Origin: Nephromyces sp. MM_2019
Taxonomy: Eukaryota; Apicomplexa; Aconoidasida; Nephromycida
DNA: 64,000 nt
Direction of reading: 5' to 3'
Assembly (NCBI GenBank): GCA_015657535.1
Contig: JADHZB010001669.1
Coordinates: 1 to 64,000, forward strand
Below the pieces are notes generated by a model that was given only the letters and a program-made list of their open reading frames with translations, searched no databases and was not told where the DNA came from. Position 1 is the stretch's first letter, and each line of letters opens with the position of its first letter. The position numbers and the translations under genes are program-made. Of the stretch, positions 61,126-64,000 are shown in pieces.

Positions 61126-64000
61126 GTTGATCAATGTATATGCATCACAGTAACACAAGGTGTGCGCCTGAATTTACTTGTAACTCTGGGAGTAGGTTAC
61201 TACGTTGCACAAAGTTACTTCGCCCACACGCAGCTATTTATGGATAGTACAGTTCATGAATGTCGGGGATACGTGGTTTTTGCAGAGGAATATGCAAGGG
61301 TAAAATTAGATATCAGTGCTTGTAGGTTTTACGTGGTTAACATGCTGTCATTAATCGATATATATGGAAATGATTCCCCAGATGGTGCGTGTATTACAAA
61401 CAATGGAGAGCACAAAATGTGATGGGGTATTAATCACAATATTTTGCTAGAAATGATATGAAATGCTCTAAGTTTAGCAGAGTTTTAGACTCGGGATCCA
61501 TATTAGTTCATGGAATCGACTGCTCATGCCATACATTTTTGAGAGATAGAAAGTTTAATTGATATATATAGCAAGGTAGTATATATGCAGTTCTAACTAA
61601 GCGGTTTATAGGTGTGCGAGCTGCATTTGCACCAAGAAAAGTTTCAGAGAGCCCTCAAAGTGACAAAATGTGGCATAGATGATAATTTTTAAAAGCAAAA
61701 AAAGGGGACTATGAAAGGTACAAAATATATTGACAGGGAAGCCCAGGAAAAGATAAGGCAGCGAAAGATCACGAGCAGGGTTGGATAGCCGATGGATATA
61801 TTAGAAACCTTGAAGAAAAAAGAGGTAACAATATAATGAGGCGTATAGTTGCACTGCTTGACTTTAAATATGAATATCTCCTCATGGAGCCGGAAACCCA
61901 AATCCATCCATCGGCTGAGGTGCTCTCAATACAAATGTCCTGTAAATATTGGCACGAGGCTCTTGCTTTGTTGCTGCAGGGTAGTAAACCTCAAATAGGA
62001 AAACACTTATAAACTTTTATAGACACTAAAGATTAAACGAACCATCGACTTTGGCCAACCGTAGGGCTAGTGTTACTGGTGTTCATGGAAAGATTGCTTA
62101 AAAATGTGAGAAAGGATCGCATAAAAAAATTTCTAGGAAATTTTATAACATTTCTTGCAATTAAGCTAAAATATCTCGGGAATCAAGAATGTGACAGAGC
62201 TTTCTTGCTTCATGATGCTGCTTAGCCCAAAAAAACCATTACTCTAACTCGGATTACATCCGCCGTGCTAATAATATTAGGAATACTTGGTCGTGATAAT
62301 GCGCTTATACAGCAGTAATGAAGCCTGTACTTTACTTAAAGAAAGTTATCTCTCAAGTGCTGCTATAATTACTTTTATTGTGGCAGCTACTAGCAATTAC
62401 AAGAGTTGGGGTAATTTTACTAGATGTGAGGAGAAAAAAAGCTCGCTTTTTATATAAATCGTTTGCAAGCTTCCCGCTCACGTTAATGAGTCTTGATTAT
62501 CAATAAAAAGTCCCTACACCCTCCTGAGATTACATTCAAGAAGGGTTTTTAAATAGTAGTGGTTACCTAACTTTGAAGTGCTAGTGGTGGCCTAATGGTT
62601 AGCGGAAAAATTGAGCGTTGTTACCTCTAGCTTCAAAAGTTTGGGTTATAGGTATGCGCCAAAATAACAAGGTTTGATATCTTTTAAATTGAGAGTTCCC
62701 TGTCCTCCTCTTGTAAGGGTTGGTTGCTCACAAGGGCATCTTTTCCTCAATTTTTTGGCTATATAGAATGTATAGTACTGTGGATGCCCACGATACCTTT
62801 AAAATGTGGGTGAAAAGCTCTAGCCAGGTAGCAGGCTATAACAGGAAAGATTTTTTATAGCGGGGAAAGGGCACTCCATTACATGGCAACTTTAAAATGG
62901 GGGCTGAATGGTATTCTAGTGCTTTGTTATAGTAAGCCAGGTAGCTCTCCTAGACTGTTAACCTCAGGGTACCTCTTTAGAAAGTGCCAAGCTATCATGG
63001 GGCCCTTGGGACCAGAGGACTGGAATATGGACAAAATTACTAGGGAGGTAGACTTGAAATAGTTCTAGATCGTATCATGTAACTGGCTTCTCATCATAAA
63101 TCGGGGGTCAAATGTATCAGGGCAAGTTTGGTATCTTTCAGGTTGCACATTCCGCTAAGAGGGAATCTGACATCTAGAGAATACACTTAACAACTAGTTG
63201 TTGCCATAAATTTTTGAGCAAAAAATTTTATGAGCTATTTTTAAATATAATAAAAAAAGCAAAATATCAGAACCTTCCTGATTCTGTCAGAATTTACTAT
63301 GTCCAGATTTAAGAATTTTCAGCCTCCAGTGGGAACGTTGCAGGTAAAAAGTCAGTCTGCATATTTGTCTGTAATCCTCATGTAAAAGAAAATTTTCTAA
63401 CACCTTAGTTTGAAGAACGCGTAGAAGCGCATCAGATTCAACTGATTTCAATTTAAGCGATGCTGGCATGCGTTTTCAGTGACAATTAAGCTTAACGTAG
63501 CATTTCTCGAAAAGAGAAATCGTTATAATATGCAATTTTGCGTATAGTAATGCGCGTGAAAAGTCAATACTCTTGCTGAGGCCTATGCAATGACGGAAAA
63601 TTTCGATGAAGCCCGTCAATGGTTTTCAAATTCTTGATTCCTTTTAGAGATGCAAATCATGCGGCTGTGAACCTCGCTAATCTTTCATGTTAAGCATTCC
63701 CAGTGATTCTGCGGGTTGTAGCAGCCCAAAAACCACAGCACAGAAAGTTTGTACGAAAGGAGTAACATAGAAAAACCCAGAACAAATACGCGTGAAAAAA
63801 AGTTCCATGCCTTAGCAAATATACTAGAAATCGTCATGGGCTAAATTTGGTTGTAAATTGAATTTCAAAGGCACCATATAAGACAAGAATTTTAGCGTGT
63901 ATTAATAATTCGAGTCTGAATTATTGAATAGACGTTTTACAAAAATACGAACAAATTTCATGTTTACTGTGAGATTGCTACCTGCAATGTACTATATACG
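61126..64000. other. Right-end interval, no firm gene
   Basis: The plus-strand frame 61105-61422 overlaps the antisense of the secreted gene's first exon and lacks motifs. A 60-codon minus-strand frame at 63287-63469 (SVESDALLRVLQTKVLENF) looks protein-like but ends inside the window without a partner exon. Between 62.5 and 63.2 kb several short motifs recur loosely (CTTTAAAATG, AGCCAGGTAGC, GGTATCTTT), suggesting an old degenerate repeat. Confidence 0.4.

Noticed and set aside
61105..61422. 105-codon plus-strand frame
   Set aside because: It starts antisense within the signal-peptide exon of the secreted gene and has no motif or upstream signals.
62580..62660. tRNA-like stretch (TGGCCTAATGGTTAGCGG resembles an A box)
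   Set aside because: No proper B box or cloverleaf could be formed; at best a degenerate tRNA-derived element.

Overview
The window looks like nuclear DNA of an apicomplexan, or a close alveolate relative, that keeps an apicoplast. The evidence is a plant/cyanobacterial-type DXR (first committed enzyme of the non-mevalonate isoprenoid pathway) behind a hydrophobic leader, a very large protein ending in an AP2 DNA-binding domain, genes cut by many GT-AG introns, and interspersed TTTAGGG-type repeats. I cannot name the species. No prokaryotic operon, CRISPR array, rRNA or convincing tRNA was seen.

Layout. 1-1124 is the left edge, lying inside an intron of DXR. 1068-9034 (-) holds DXR exons from the start codon through the DSATLMNK active-site segment; the C-terminal half lies beyond position 1. 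9442-10713 (-) is a newly assembled six-exon model for a small secreted cysteine-rich protein. 14133-20377 (+) is a tocopherol cyclase-like gene, with a related tail-like coding fragment inverted at 21235-21447. 22-26 kb holds only candidate exons, a MITE-like element and repeats. 26989-35766 (+) is a 12-exon gene for the 26S proteasome lid subunit Rpn7 (407 aa). 35767-41983 is a gene-poor convergent interval. 41984-49981 (-) encodes an AP2-domain protein of about 2,536 aa. 50-54.7 kb is mostly uncalled. 54787-61125 (-) encodes a large secreted protein whose internal introns are all phase 1 and whose last exons repeat a two-cysteine motif. 61.1-64 kb has no supported gene.

The DNA alternates between two textures. 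One (about 0.4-9 kb, 26-35.8 kb, 39-42 kb) carries frequent (CA/TG)n tracts, long introns and housekeeping genes. The other (about 9.5-26 kb and 50-64 kb) has almost no such tracts and carries lineage-specific or secreted genes. DXR makes the isoprenoid precursor route and the tocopherol cyclase-like protein belongs to a family acting on prenylated quinols, so the two could be metabolically linked, but their closeness here may be chance.

All exon models were made by eye from splice signals, reading-phase agreement and remembered family motifs; no search was run.
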